A stretch of DNA of 37,765 bases from Fragilaria crotonensis (taxonomy: Eukaryota; Bacillariophyta; Fragilariophyceae; Fragilariales; Fragilariaceae), in NCBI GenBank assembly GCA_022925895.1, contig JAKSYS010000612.1, forward strand, positions 1 to 37,765, written 5' to 3'. This document shows, in pieces, positions 8,447 through 19,069 of this stretch; the first letter of the stretch is position 1; each line of letters opens with the position of its first letter. The notes beneath the pieces were generated by a model. It had not been told where the DNA came from. It ran no database searches and saw nothing but the letters and a program-made list of their open reading frames with translations. Made by a program: the position numbers and the translations under genes.

Positions 8447-11400
8447 TCAGATAGCCTCCTCCTCCTCCCTCAACGCCGCCAGCACAAAGCGAGTATCAAA
8501 ATCTAATGCACACCGATGTGTCCTGAAATGTTTCATCAGCTTTTCAATCTCCTTGAAGAGAAGCTGCTGTTTTTCAGGAACACAACAAGCAACGTCACCA
8601 GGAGGAGCATCGCCATGAGAATTGTTGCGATTGTCGGTTCTGTTGTTCCCACCTTCAACTTGTGAAAGGTAGTAATATGTGCAAATGTATGCACGTGCTC
8701 TTGATGCGAACTTCCTTATCCGTTCTTTTGTCAGTACAGATTCAGGACATAAGCACTTCATGACAAGATTCATGAAATTGGCTCGCCCTTTTTTTTCACG
8801 AATAGGAGTCCTTCGCATTTTTGCCTTCGCATGAGCCCAGTTATACTCAATCCCTTCGCCGGCAAACTCACAGTGAAACTTCGGTGTAAGCATCACTCTT
8901 AATCCTAGTTGAGATCCCAGGTACTGCAATGCCGTTTCCTCTTGCATGAAGTCCGAGCACTTTGCAATTGCATTGCGAAGTGACATTGACTCGTCAAGAA
9001 TTCCGGTGATGGGATTTTTCTTCCCATTAAGTGTATAGCACGATGTGTTCAATATCTTGTATCCTTCCTTGTCAGTCGATTCCTTGCACTGAGATTTGTC
9101 AATCCAACCTCGCTCCCACAAGACTTGAAGTAATCCCTTTGGCTTCCCAACCCAGCCCTCGGTGATGAAGAATTTTTGGCATGTGAGACTTAAACCATGC
9201 CGACTTGATATTTCCTTGAGCTCATTCAATGGGCGATTCGATTCAACTGTTATACCGGCCTCCTCAAAGAGGGCTTTAGCAAGTTCGATTCGAGTTCGTT
9301 GTACAATTTTTGAACGACCACCAGTGTCTGGAGTATCATGTTTTCGTTTGTCGCAAAGCTCGTTTGAGACAAACCACCAAGACCACGGTCGCCATCCTTG
9401 AAGGCCATTGATTGCTCATCGCCAATGTTCAAAATGCTTGGAAAGGGACCGAGACAACCAGCTTCTATTGTGGAGCATCGCATTTTTGGTTGCACTCCTC
9501 CAAAACTACGAGACATGCTATTTGCATCGAGTGCCCCATCCTTCTTCCGAGCGTGACCTTGGCTATGGTCGAATAAAAAAAACAAAATCGAACTGTGGGC
9601 GTAAGTATTGCAAGCAATCAACAGCATCTTCGAGCTGAATAGCCATGTGAAAGCTGTTCCAATAGCCGCCTTTTGTTGCTCCAATCAGTAAATGTCGAAC
9701 AAATGGCGATTGTGTCAGAGGCGGCTTTCGAGTACACTTGTAGACTTCAAGTGCTGCGGTCTTGTCGATATACTCCTTGCCATGACGGATTTCATTGATG
9801 GCTGCCAGATTCTCATCACTGATTGGCATGCCGAACCCGTATCTCGAGAAACAAACGCGGAGATCATCAGTCCCTCTCCCAGCGATTTTGGCATAAGTCC
9901 TCGCTGCTGATTTGGACCAACCCAACTCTTTGGCGGGAAAAGATATTGTGAAAACACGCTTTCATCTTGGCCGTAGATTTCAATCGGCCTGGAAGGCTTT
10001 GGGGCACGAATGCTCATCGAAGGAACTTTCCCATCCATTATGCCATTGCCATCATTTGCGGTATCAAAGCTGTAGCAATAATCGACATGGAATTCATAAC
10101 ACATCTCACCCTCGCTGTCAATGTAGCTATGGCCAAAGGCTGGGTTCAAAATAGAATTCCTCGTTGTCGCTAATTCGCTTGCAGTGAATTGCACCCATCT
10201 TAGACACCTCGGTTCGAGCTTGGTTAGATAGTCACTACAAAACTGCTCCCGACATGCGATGACATCGCTTCGTTCATGACCGTCCACATAATATCCTTTC
10301 TTTTGTGTGTTATACGAAAACCCTAATCGATGCAGCCATCGCCAGCATGTCGGTATACTAAAATTTCGGATTCCATGTTCAAGCAGAAACATTTCTTGAC
10401 TTAATGGCTCATGATTCAATCTATCGGTAGTACCTTCTTCAATGCGGCACTGTTCCATGTCGTCACACCATTGTTTAAATAGTTCTGGTATTAGCTTTTC
10501 CAGGCAGAACGAATGCACCAATTCCACCGTCAATGTTGTTAAATTGCTTAATCCAAAAGCAGTAATCTTTTCTTCCGCTTTCGGGAATCTTAAAAATAAG
10601 AGAGGCAAAGGCCTTTTTCCGCATCGAACGATATGATTGGGATGTAAAATGTTCCTCGTTTCCGAAACTCAACATTCCAATCTTGAACGGTCCTACGATG
10701 TGTTGCTTGTACCAATCAAGCTGATTTAGTTGTTCGCATGCCTTGGTACAACACTGCTGCCAGGTCCATTTATTCATTTGTGCAATGGCAGTTTGGTATG
10801 CAAAACACAGAATTATGGCTCGACCTCGGAGCATGAAGATATCTAATGCTGTGCAAAGATTATCGGGGTCTCTACCCTCAACAACATTTCTCCACCCATT
10901 CTGATCTTCGCTCACTGACTTTAAAATCTTGATGTGATGCTCCAATGTGTCTTTAGTGTTGTGTCCCTCAACTTCTCCAAACGCGCGAGCGTTTTGGCCA
11001 CCGAACAAATTGTATGCTTCCCGACTATCCCAGTAGGAAAACCTGTCAGCCTGAAAATGAACCGATTCGTCGACCACAATGGCATCTGTACCTAAACTAT
11101 CCACCACTTCCTGGATGCTACCGGTGCGCTGACGTTTGTTTGAAGTTGTCTCAGGATGTGTCACGTCACTTGTATTGTTGTCGTGAAATGAAAGCAGCGA
11201 CAGGATGCTGGGGGCTCTTACTGATGACCGGGTTGACTGTGTGGCGAGCACATTGTTTGCATTCAAGTGCACTCTCTCCTTCCAATTTGTATCAAGCGGA
11301 CTTGGATAGGCAACTTGTGTATTTGGATCCGTAACCAAGTAGTACCACTTCCTCTGAAAGGTCACTCGGAATATTCCAGAATTATTTGTGCCGTCAAATC

Positions 11401-11650
11401 TTTCCATCAAATGCCCATTAAAATCCAATTTGCTTCGAATCATTGCCGCATTGAAACTCTTGACATCAATCAAATGCACATCTGCATCAATGAGACCAGA
11501 TGCTCTCAGGGCTTCGGCCCAAGTCTCTGCCGGTAGCCACTTCTTCCACACCCTTCGACGAAACATTTCGTCAGCACAGATCTTAACGAAGGCACTCCGA
11601 ATAATAGCAAATTTATAGCCAGAACTCTTGAATTGGACTGACTCGTTCAT
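8447..11650 (-). pseudogene. DDE transposase, copy 1, frameshifted
   Basis: Read on the minus strand from an ATG at 11650, the first frame (to 10475) begins MNESVQFKSSGYKF and matches copy 2 in blocks such as KWLPAETWAEAL and RFDGTNNSGIF. The reading then has to change frame several times: near 10700, near 10640 (into CGKRPLPLLFLRFP), near 9850, near 9570 (just before FDHSQGHARKK) and near 9240. Later blocks are CWRWLHRLGFSYN, YYVDGHERSDV, IYGQDESVFSQYL, GWVGKPKGLLQVLWERGW, TPKFHCEFAGEGIEYNW and LTKERIRKFASRARAY. The acidic residues in GQDES, FDHSQGH and GIEY are placed like a DDE triad of the IS630/mariner type (inference). The same protein type is common in fungi and other eukaryotes as an unnamed transposase. 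Five breaks make activity very unlikely. Confidence 0.8.
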
Positions 11651-11671
11651 ATGGCTGGATACTGAAGGCAA

Positions 11672-12469
11672 TCACCAAGCCCTTTTTCAGCGTCAGTCAG
11701 GCCAATTACGCAAGTGTGATCTGCAGTGTTGTGTCAAATATCATGGTCGAAGCCCTCGTTGCGACCGAGTAAAGTATTTGGATTCGTGACGTCGTTTCAC
11801 GGTATCTACATGCGAAAGAATATGCTCATGTACAATTATTACTGCGGCCTACTTCAAGATCCTTGATTGCGTAACCAGCTGTAGTAACAAACAAGCATTC
11901 CAAGATTTTCGTATGAATAGATGGTTGCTTCTCGAAGTTAAGAGTTTATAAGATTTCTTGCATACGACGACAGATGAATTCAAACGCATGTCAAACATAA
12001 AAAACCCGGATGGCGTCACACCAACTTTATTTCAAATCTCTCAAATCTCAACCATTTTTTATAAATGTAATCCATGCATCCTCCTTATATAAAGTATACT
12101 CATCATGTAATGCTACTCATGTAACCTCATTGTCCTACAGTACACACTGCACGAGGACTGGTACTCGGAATACTGTACATGATTTTCAGTACCCAGTACC
12201 CAGTACCCAGTACTCAGTACCCAGTACCCAGTACCCAGTACTAATACTCATCCTTCATTCTTCTCGCCTCTCGCCTCTCTCAACCCTCTCTCCACACAAA
12301 GACTAATCCCATCACACCATCCTCCGCCAAAATCCATCCGAATGTGTGGTCCCACCCATACTCCTTGCTTCCGATCCCTCAAAAGTCAAACTACTCGAAT
12401 CTCCGCAAACACGGCCCGTCTCCTGTGCCTTTTTCCTGGCTGCCTTCATCCATTCATTCTTTCACTTTA
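11672..12469. other. Intergenic region between copy 1 and the LRR gene
   Basis: No gene is supported. It should contain the 5' end of transposon copy 1, but no match to the terminal repeat was found. A heptamer minisatellite sits at 12187-12242, and the rest is C/T-rich towards the LRR stop codon. Confidence 0.5.
12187..12242. repeat. Heptamer minisatellite (CAGTACC)8
   Basis: Eight direct copies of CAGTACC or CAGTACT in a row with no gaps. It lies in non-coding DNA. Confidence 0.9.
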
Positions 12470-13537
12470 TCAACAGTAGATGCAGAAACAACAACCCGAA
12501 AGGCACCTGACTTCTCCATCGTCAATGTAGATATTCCCTTCCAGAGATGGGAGTGAGCAGAGGGATGACGGAATTGTCCCAGTCAAATCATTCCATTCGA
12601 AAGACAATCTCTCCAACTTTGTCAAGAGTGCAATCTCACTTGGAATTGAGGAAGTCAACGCATTGTTATAGAAAGACAAATACGTCAACTGTGTCAAGAG
12701 TCCAATCTCACTGGGAATTGTGGAACCAGTCGTTGAGCCGGAAAAAGAAAATGTCGATTGACAATCTGTCACGTCTGGAATAGAAAGAAAGTTGCAGGCA
12801 ATGGCTAACGACGCCAATGAAGGAGTGGTAGTACCAGCCGCAGACGGTTGTCGAAGTAAAAGTACAACCATCACAACCAACGCAACAACAAGGCCGCACG
12901 CAAACAAGGCAAGACCCAAAGTAATCCATCGACGTTGGTACCATTTCGTTCTGACGTATTGGGCCTCGGCCACCAACACGGCTCCATCCTCGTTTCCGTC
13001 TGGTACCCGTTGGGCTTCTACAGAATACACACCCATTCCAGCAGCTGCAGAGTTTGGCACTCCATCTTCCTGTTTGGATTCTTCATTCGTTAACTCTCTC
13101 GGGGAAGCATACGAACCAATGGGAGACCTGACTGTCCGACCTGTTGCAGTGTTGCGAGCTGATCGCACGCGAAATGCTCCAGGACCAACGTCGGAAGAAT
13201 TTCTTGCATAAGCAACTGGAGGCCTTCCCATCGAGTCTACCATTCCAAACCTGGCGGGTAATTGCATTCTTGGGTCGGTCGGTAGTGCATGTTCCAATTT
13301 CTTAGTAGTATCACCGACACGACCAGCACCATGATTTAGAACGTCACTTCGATCATCAACCTTTGCTGCGGATGGCAACGATAACGAAGCGTAGGGAGAG
13401 GAACCAGAAGGTGCCGACAATGGCATGGACATGCTTGGCAAATCAGATGAGTATTCTTCAGCAAAGTCATCCTCCTGCATTCCTCCAGCACGCGCAGAAT
13501 TCTTGGCAACGTCATCAGCACTGCCACGATTCTTCAT
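12470..13537 (-). CDS. Single-pass membrane protein with short LRR ectodomain
   Basis: The ATG at 13537 (MKNRGSADDVAKNSARAG) gives 355 residues. The N-terminal ~200 residues are polar, rich in Ser, Ala and Pro, and probably cytoplasmic. A strong membrane segment lies at about 204-228 (ITLGLALFACGLVVALVV, preceded by KWYQRR, positive inside). A short linker with Cys pairs follows (ACNFLSIPDVTDC), then plant-type LRRs: TIPSEIGLLTQLTYLSFYNN, SIPSEIALLTKLERLSFEWN and TIPSSLCSLPSL, and a Cys-rich cap (CLSGCCFC). This N-cytoplasmic, TM and LRR layout with a Cys-rich end is typical of large diatom LRR families, probably surface recognition or adhesion proteins. With only about three repeats it is short for the group. 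The last residues after the cap are atypical, which could mean a truncated C-terminus. Confidence 0.85.
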   Translation of the reverse strand: MKNRGSADDVAKNSARAGGMQEDDFAEEYSSDLPSMSMPLSAPSGSSPYASLSLPSAAKVDDRSDVLNHGAGRVGDTTKKLEHALPTDPRMQLPARFGMVDSMGRPPVAYARNSSDVGPGAFRVRSARNTATGRTVRSPIGSYASPRELTNEESKQEDGVPNSAAAGMGVYSVEAQRVPDGNEDGAVLVAEAQYVRTKWYQRRWITLGLALFACGLVVALVVMVVLLLRQPSAAGTTTPSLASLAIACNFLSIPDVTDCQSTFSFSGSTTGSTIPSEIGLLTQLTYLSFYNNALTSSIPSEIALLTKLERLSFEWNDLTGTIPSSLCSLPSLEGNIYIDDGEVRCLSGCCFCIYC

Positions 13538-13977
13538 CCGAAACAAGAATAAGAGTTACTGGAATAGAAAGAGAGTGCATGTGAGTTGAAGCGGTTGATG
13601 CGATTGGTCTCCAAGACCAACGAATCAGATCAACTCCGACAGACTACCGATAGCACTCCTACAAGGTGGTATGCAAAACAATGAACCACACGTCTTCTCG
13701 AGTCGTCCGTGTGCACGCGAGACGAAACGTTAACACAACAATGATGAGGTCAAGAATAGCAACTGTTTGTGGTCTCAAACGTGTGCTGTAGGAGACTCAC
13801 AACCTCGTTGTTCTCAATATGTATTAAATCTTAATACACAATGCACAATTAACGCAACAACTACTTGTAGTCGTTGATAACAGAGAGTTCTGTGCGAATG
13901 CGTGAGAAATGTGAACTCAGAAGGGCAGATTTTTAAACAAAAAGATATGACATCCGGAACATTATTGAATCGTACTG
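13538..13977. other. Intergenic region between the LRR gene and transposon copy 2
   Basis: This is the upstream region of the minus-strand LRR gene. No gene is seen. The motif GACATCCGGA occurs at 13949-13958, about 20 bp outside the transposon terminal repeat. Confidence 0.5.
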
Positions 13978-14147
13978 GTATGGCAGGTTTCACCTCAGAA
14001 AATCCTGGCGCACCACGTAGTATATGCTGTACACACGAACTAGGATGTATCTTCTTGTGACGTCATGTCGGAATGTATTCTCGCGCTGGAAGCACGAGTT
14101 TCACAATGATATTGCGTGCCGTCGTTTGCAACAATTGCACTCCGTTT

Positions 14148-14216
14148 AGGCTACCCAATCCTGGCAGGTCTGTTTAAAACACAGTCAACTATCAAACTGA
14201 TTTGTTTGGGTAGCCT
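14148..14216. promoter_or_regulatory. 10-bp inverted repeat just upstream of the transposase ATG
   Basis: AGGCTACCCA at 14148-14157 and TGGGTAGCCT at 14207-14216 are exact reverse complements, 49 bp apart and ending 6 bp before the transposase ATG at 14223. It could be a binding site or hairpin in the transposon leader. No counterpart was identified in the other copies. Confidence 0.45.
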
Positions 14217-14222
14217 GATACG

Positions 14223-17200
14223 ATGGCTGACAAGGGCATTTACACCATTATCACAGCAGCTGCCATGTTGATTCGTTTCGATGCTACATACGGACCCAGG
14301 TTGATAAATTGTTGGCTTCCAGCGGAAACTTGGGTCGAAGCATTAAAGAAGAGTGGGCACATTGATGCCACTCTCAACATTGACACCCAAAAATTTAATG
14401 CAGCTTTTGCAAAGTCCGCATCTTTTGGATCTGTGATGTCGAGATTTGATGGATCGAACACTACTGGCGTGTTCCATGTGAGGTACCGCCATCAACAGTT
14501 TTACTACTTCACTGAGGAGACAAAGCAGATTTTGTATCCAAGCCCCTTGAACCGAGCATGGAAGGAAAGGGTGCTTGAAGTTGCTTCAAATGTCCTGACA
14601 ATCCCATCGACACGGGCACGACCTCATAGTACCAGCAGCAGTATCGATGCCGAAAACGCAGGTGTCATTAATGAAGATGAACAAGAAGTTTCCCCTAATA
14701 AGCGCCGGCGAGTTGATGGTAATAATGCTGGTCCTTCCACATTCTCCTACTGGCCCGAAAGTCCCGAAGCGTACCTTCTCTTCAAACCAAGGAGAGAATT
14801 CGTGAGTGTTTTCGACAGTGCCCAGAATGCAACAACTAGTACTACAATGGAATACATCGAGACTCCCCAGGAGGCGCTAGAGCGTCGAATCTTGCAGCTC
14901 AAGGCAGTTCATGAGAGCGAGAATAGTTGGCGTTGTGTGGTACAGGGTGGAGACCCGGACAACTATTGTACCAAGACCGAAATCTACGAGATTCGACAGA
15001 GGTCGCTATTTTTGATATTAGCATACCAACTTGCTCTTCAACATATGAATAAGTGGACGTGGCATGAGTGTTGCCGGGATGCATGCAAGACTTTGAATGG
15101 GCTTGGGCTGAATCAGGCCACGTTCTACAAGACAGTGGCCCAATGGAACATGGGGTTCCGCGAGCTGGAATGCTTTCCACATCCGAACCTGTATGTGCAG
15201 TGTGGGAAACGACCCCTGCCGCGACTGCTTGAGATATACCCTGATGCGAAGGAACAGATCTTGTCGTTTGGAATGAAAACTTAGCCAAACTAACAATAGA
15301 GAGTGTCCGCGACTTTATTGTCAGCACAGTAATACCAAGACTGGCATTGCAATGGCAACAAGATGAGGAGGCTGGTGCGGCGTCGGCGGACCAACAAGGC
15401 ACAGGTATCGATAGTACTAGTACTATTACTACTACTAGGACAAGTCATACTGAGGAGAATCAAACAGCCTCTCGGACTCTAATAAACTCCTTTCTTCATG
15501 CCTACGGATTAAAGACCTTGAGCTTCAGTACTGCATGGCGTTGGATGAAGCGACTTGGATTTGAATTCGACGATCGGAAGAAGAGCTTTTATGTTGACGG
15601 CCACGAACGAGAGGACGTTGTGGCGAACCGTAAACAATTCTGTACAACTTATCTAACTAAGTTGGAGCCATATTGCAAACGGTGGATACAAATTCCTATA
15701 AATGACGCTATTGGTATGGCAAACGTTGACGTCGAAATGGGACACAGGTACTTCGACATTGTCAAGGATACAGAGCACATAGAATACCACGTTGACTACT
15801 GGAATCGTTTCGGCGGCGGAACAGATGTCATCAATCCAACAACCAGTATCAGAGTATCTTCCAATGCACGACCGATCATGATCATTGGTCAGGATGAGAG
15901 TGTCTTTTCCCAGTATTTGATGGGCGCAAAGACTTGGATCGCTCCGAACGGTCAGAGACCTCTTCTGCCTAAGTCAGAAGGGGATGGATACATGCTGTCT
16001 GCCTTCGTATCCCGAGACTTTGGCTTTGGGCGACAAATGTCAGACATAGAGTTAGAAAGAGTCAACAACGAGAGGAGAGCAACGGGATCAACTTACAAAG
16101 ACACACAAGCCGCAATGGAAATCAACGGCACCGTTTACAAAGCTGCCTTGACTGAGTCTCCCTTTGTGAAGTACTTATACATCGGGGTGAACAACGAAGG
16201 CTATTGGAATTCCTATCATATGAGTCTTCAGTTTGAAGACATCGTCGATTGCCTGAAGGTTCTTTATCCAAGCTATGACATGATCTTCACATTCGACCAC
16301 AGTCAAGGGCACGCTCGCAAGCGCGAACATGCTCTCAGTGCACAGCACATGTCCAAGTCCTTCGGAGGGGCACAAGCAAGAATGAGAGATACTCTTATAA
16401 TGGCACAAGATGGGTTCCTCGGTCCGCACTTACCTTCGCTGACTGTTGGCGACACGCAGTCATTGATATTCAAGGACTCTGACACAGGTCCATGGTATCT
16501 AAATGACGATCAACGTGAAATCCAAAGGCGTGACCGACCGACAGGGAAAATCAGGACAGTGGAGAGGTCTAAAAAGCAACTTCTTGAAGCACTCAAAGAG
16601 AAGGGAGTGGCACTCCAGCAGCAACGAGGTTTCACAAAAAAAGAGCTCCAGGTGTTTGCGACAAACAACAACATCGAACTATCAGACCGCAAGGAAATAG
16701 TAGCTCCTGGATGGGTGGGACAACCCAAAGGCCTTCTACAAGTTCTGTCAGAGAGAGGCTGATTGATAGAAGTTCGTTAGAGAAGTATACGCTTGATGGG
16801 CGCAAGGACAACATCACAGGCACAATTGACTTACGATATTCGCTTCGTAATATAATGGCAGAATGTACTGACTTTAAAGACGAAGAATCGGCGCTTCAAT
16901 ACCTTGGATCTCAGCTTGGAGTGACAGTCTTACTAACACCAAAGTTTCATGCAGAGCTTGCTGGTGAGGGCGTCGAATATTGCTGGGCACATGCCAAGGC
17001 ATACTATCGACGCATGCCACTGTCTCGCAAACGTGGAAAGAAAACTTCAAGCAGCTGGTTCGAGACTGCACAAGCCCTGTTACTGTTCTAACGAAGGAAA
17101 GGATTGAGAAGTTTGCATCACGGGCGCGGGCATACGTATGTACTTACCATCATCTTCAGCAGGAGCAGGAGGAGAAACAACATCAGCGAGCTGCTGCAAG

Positions 17201-17390
17201 GTGGGTTGAGAACGAAGATCAGAATTCTCTCGCTCAGCGGACCACTCCTTTTATCCCCAAACAAGAACAACTCCTCTATGCCGAAATCGAAAGGCTGATG
17301 AAAGCCTTCAAGTGTCACAGGTGTGCCCTTGACTTCGACCGCGGCTTTGTGCATTCCGAGTTGAGAAACGCAAAGATCAAAGGTGATTAA
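14223..17390 (+). pseudogene. DDE transposase, copy 2, frameshifted
   Basis: The ATG at 14223 opens an N-terminal domain (WLPAETWVEALKKSGHID, SRFDGSNTTGVF, then a basic KRRR stretch near 14700). The frame breaks at about 15270 and the product continues one frame back at LAKLTIESVRDF, then TAWRWMKRLGFEFD, FYVDGHEREDV, IIGQDESVFSQYL (Asp codon 15893), FTFDHSQGHARK (Asp codon 16295) and GWVGQPKGLLQVLSERG. A second break at about 16760 is explained by one lost G, since TGATTGAT stands where the other copies have Trp-Ile-Asp. The next block, TPKFHAELAGEGVEYCW, carries the likely third acidic residue (codon 16975). A third break at about 17040 leads to LTKERIEKFASRARAY and the stop at 17390. The spacing fits a DDE catalytic core of IS630/mariner type. 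Three breaks rule out an active enzyme unless they are sequencing errors. Confidence 0.85.
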
Positions 17391-17879
17391 TTGTGAATGT
17401 AACGAGTGACGATTGTGAAAGATATGGATTGCAGATTTTTTGGCGGAATTCTACTCTGGGATAATGTATACATAAGTACAAAACATATGAAGCTGTACGC
17501 GAGGAGGGTTGAGGGTGAAACCTGCCATACATGAGTACGGGAGAGCTCTGTACGCTGGTATGATACCTCAATCTGCAGACATCGTACAGATACTGCGTAT
17601 TCACATAATGCATGATGGCTATAGCAGAGAATGTAGCTGAATATACGATGTCCACGTCTGATCGCCTCGCAAACCCAACTTCTGTCCGATGGGCAAATTC
17701 GTTCGGCACGGCCGATGCATACGACGTACATGACTCGATCCTCCAGAAACGTGCAATAACGTCGGGAGCGCAGCACTCCTGCAGAAGCAGCGAACCAATG
17801 TGCTTTGCGCCAACACTCTTTTTCAAGTTGGATTGGTGGACTACGGTTCTCTTACACCGATTGGAGCAGGTGGATATGC

Positions 17880-18790
17880 CCTTGTTGCTATCAACCTAAC
17901 CTCAACAAGCATACCAGAAATGCCAGATTCCTGGAACCTGCACCTTCAAAGGATCCGCAGCGTTTTTGACCAATCTTGAGAACAACAATGATGTCTACAC
18001 CTTCGCACCGAACCAAGGCATGTCAAATCTCCCTTCCAAGTATCGAGTCGACAGCTCAAACCTCATCGTTGAGGGTCTGGTCTTTCGTGGAGCTTCCGAC
18101 AAATCCATCAACGAAAAGGGGGACTGTTCGTCTTCGGGGGTATGGTCTCAACATGCAAATTAAGAACTGTCTTTGGACTCGTGTACAGATTCATCGAATC
18201 CTCCCTATGGTGGTATCGATATGTTTCGCAGCAAGTCTCGTGCTTTCCGATCGTACCTTTCGCAACAACGTCTTCAAGTACGCGGTCATTCTGGTCAGTG
18301 ACTGGTATTGGTGGAACAACGTGACGTCGCCATCACATAAAATCAGGATTGTAGACAGTGTCATCACTGACAATGTTCTCAAATACTATGATCACTCCGA
18401 AAGATGGAAAGCGCAATGTCGAGCCCTTCAAGGATGTGCCCAAGAACAAGAAAATCAAGTTTAATCATGATAAATCAGGAAGACAACAGGGGGATTGTTG
18501 GATCTCAAATGCTGGATGGACTCATTCATTTCCTGTAAGATACCAATGTAAAATTGTCCCACAAAGTGCTGTTGATATTGCTGAAAGTGGTTTCGCAGCT
18601 GATAATGACATTACAAGGCGCGCCATTACTTTTTCAAGGCCGTGGTGCTTTCGGTCTACAACAAGGCTCTCGTTTTTGCGTGTCCCGAACAGCAGTCGGA
18701 TCGTACGGATTCCAAAGACTTGGAGGATTCGACGCATGCATCTGGGACTCGAGTCCACTTCCATGCATCTCATCCACACATTCTATTAGG
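17880..18790 (+). pseudogene. Decayed coding sequence, possibly a secreted beta-helix type protein
   Basis: Several overlapping open stretches on the plus strand read as protein but change frame often. Examples are YRVDSSNLIVEGLVFRGASD, FRNNVFKYAVILVSDWYWW and IRIVDSVITDNVLKYYD. Short alternating strands with N and D turns resemble right-handed beta-helix coils, and an intact beta-helix gene lies just downstream on the other strand, but I could not align the two. There is no convincing start, and stops interrupt every frame. Bases 18364-18389 are repeated at the end of the window. Calling it a beta-helix is inference. Confidence 0.4.
18364..18389. repeat. 26-bp exact repeat of the window's right end
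   Basis: These 26 bases (core CACTGACAATGTTCTC) are identical to 37740-37765 in the same orientation. Here they lie inside the decayed coding sequence. Confidence 0.9.
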
Positions 18791-19069
18791 CGAAGGTTGC
18801 ACCGCGGATTCCCGTAAGGTTTCCGTTCAACAATTTTGGCCTTGGACTGCGAGTCATGTATTGAACATCGTGACGCCTGTGTACCGAATGTCAGTCATGC
18901 TAGACGCTGCCTTTATAGTAAAGAGAGCTGTTGGCCACACGGACGGCAACCATGGGAGTATATGATTTGGTTGCATTTCGAATTTTAGTGGAAAATCTAT
19001 TTTATTGCCGCTAGCTGCAGCTGCTGACCTCAGCAGTTTGTGTTCCGAGTTAATGAATAATAATCTTAT

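Larger units (their letters stand above)
13978..17530 (+). mobile_element. DDE transposon copy 2 with terminal inverted repeats
   Basis: GTATGGCAGGTTTCACC at 13978-13994 is repeated exactly in inverted orientation at 17514-17530, a 17-bp perfect pair. Just outside each lies CGTACT in matching orientation (13971-13976 and about 17533-17538), so the true ends may be a few bases further out. The pair brackets the transposase reading frame, 229 bp before its ATG and 124 bp after its stop. The same terminal sequence recurs at the 3' ends of copies 1 (8276) and 3 (30041), which is independent support. No clear target-site duplication could be read. Confidence 0.75.

Noticed and set aside
8447..11650. 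Introns instead of frameshifts in the transposases
   Set aside because: The homologous blocks continue with no extra sequence between them, so there is no room for introns, and the breaks differ between copies.
15240..15300. Programmed -1 frameshift in transposase copy 2
   Set aside because: The frames overlap and the shift is -1, but there is no good slippery heptamer, copy 1 is in one frame here, and copy 2 has two other breaks.
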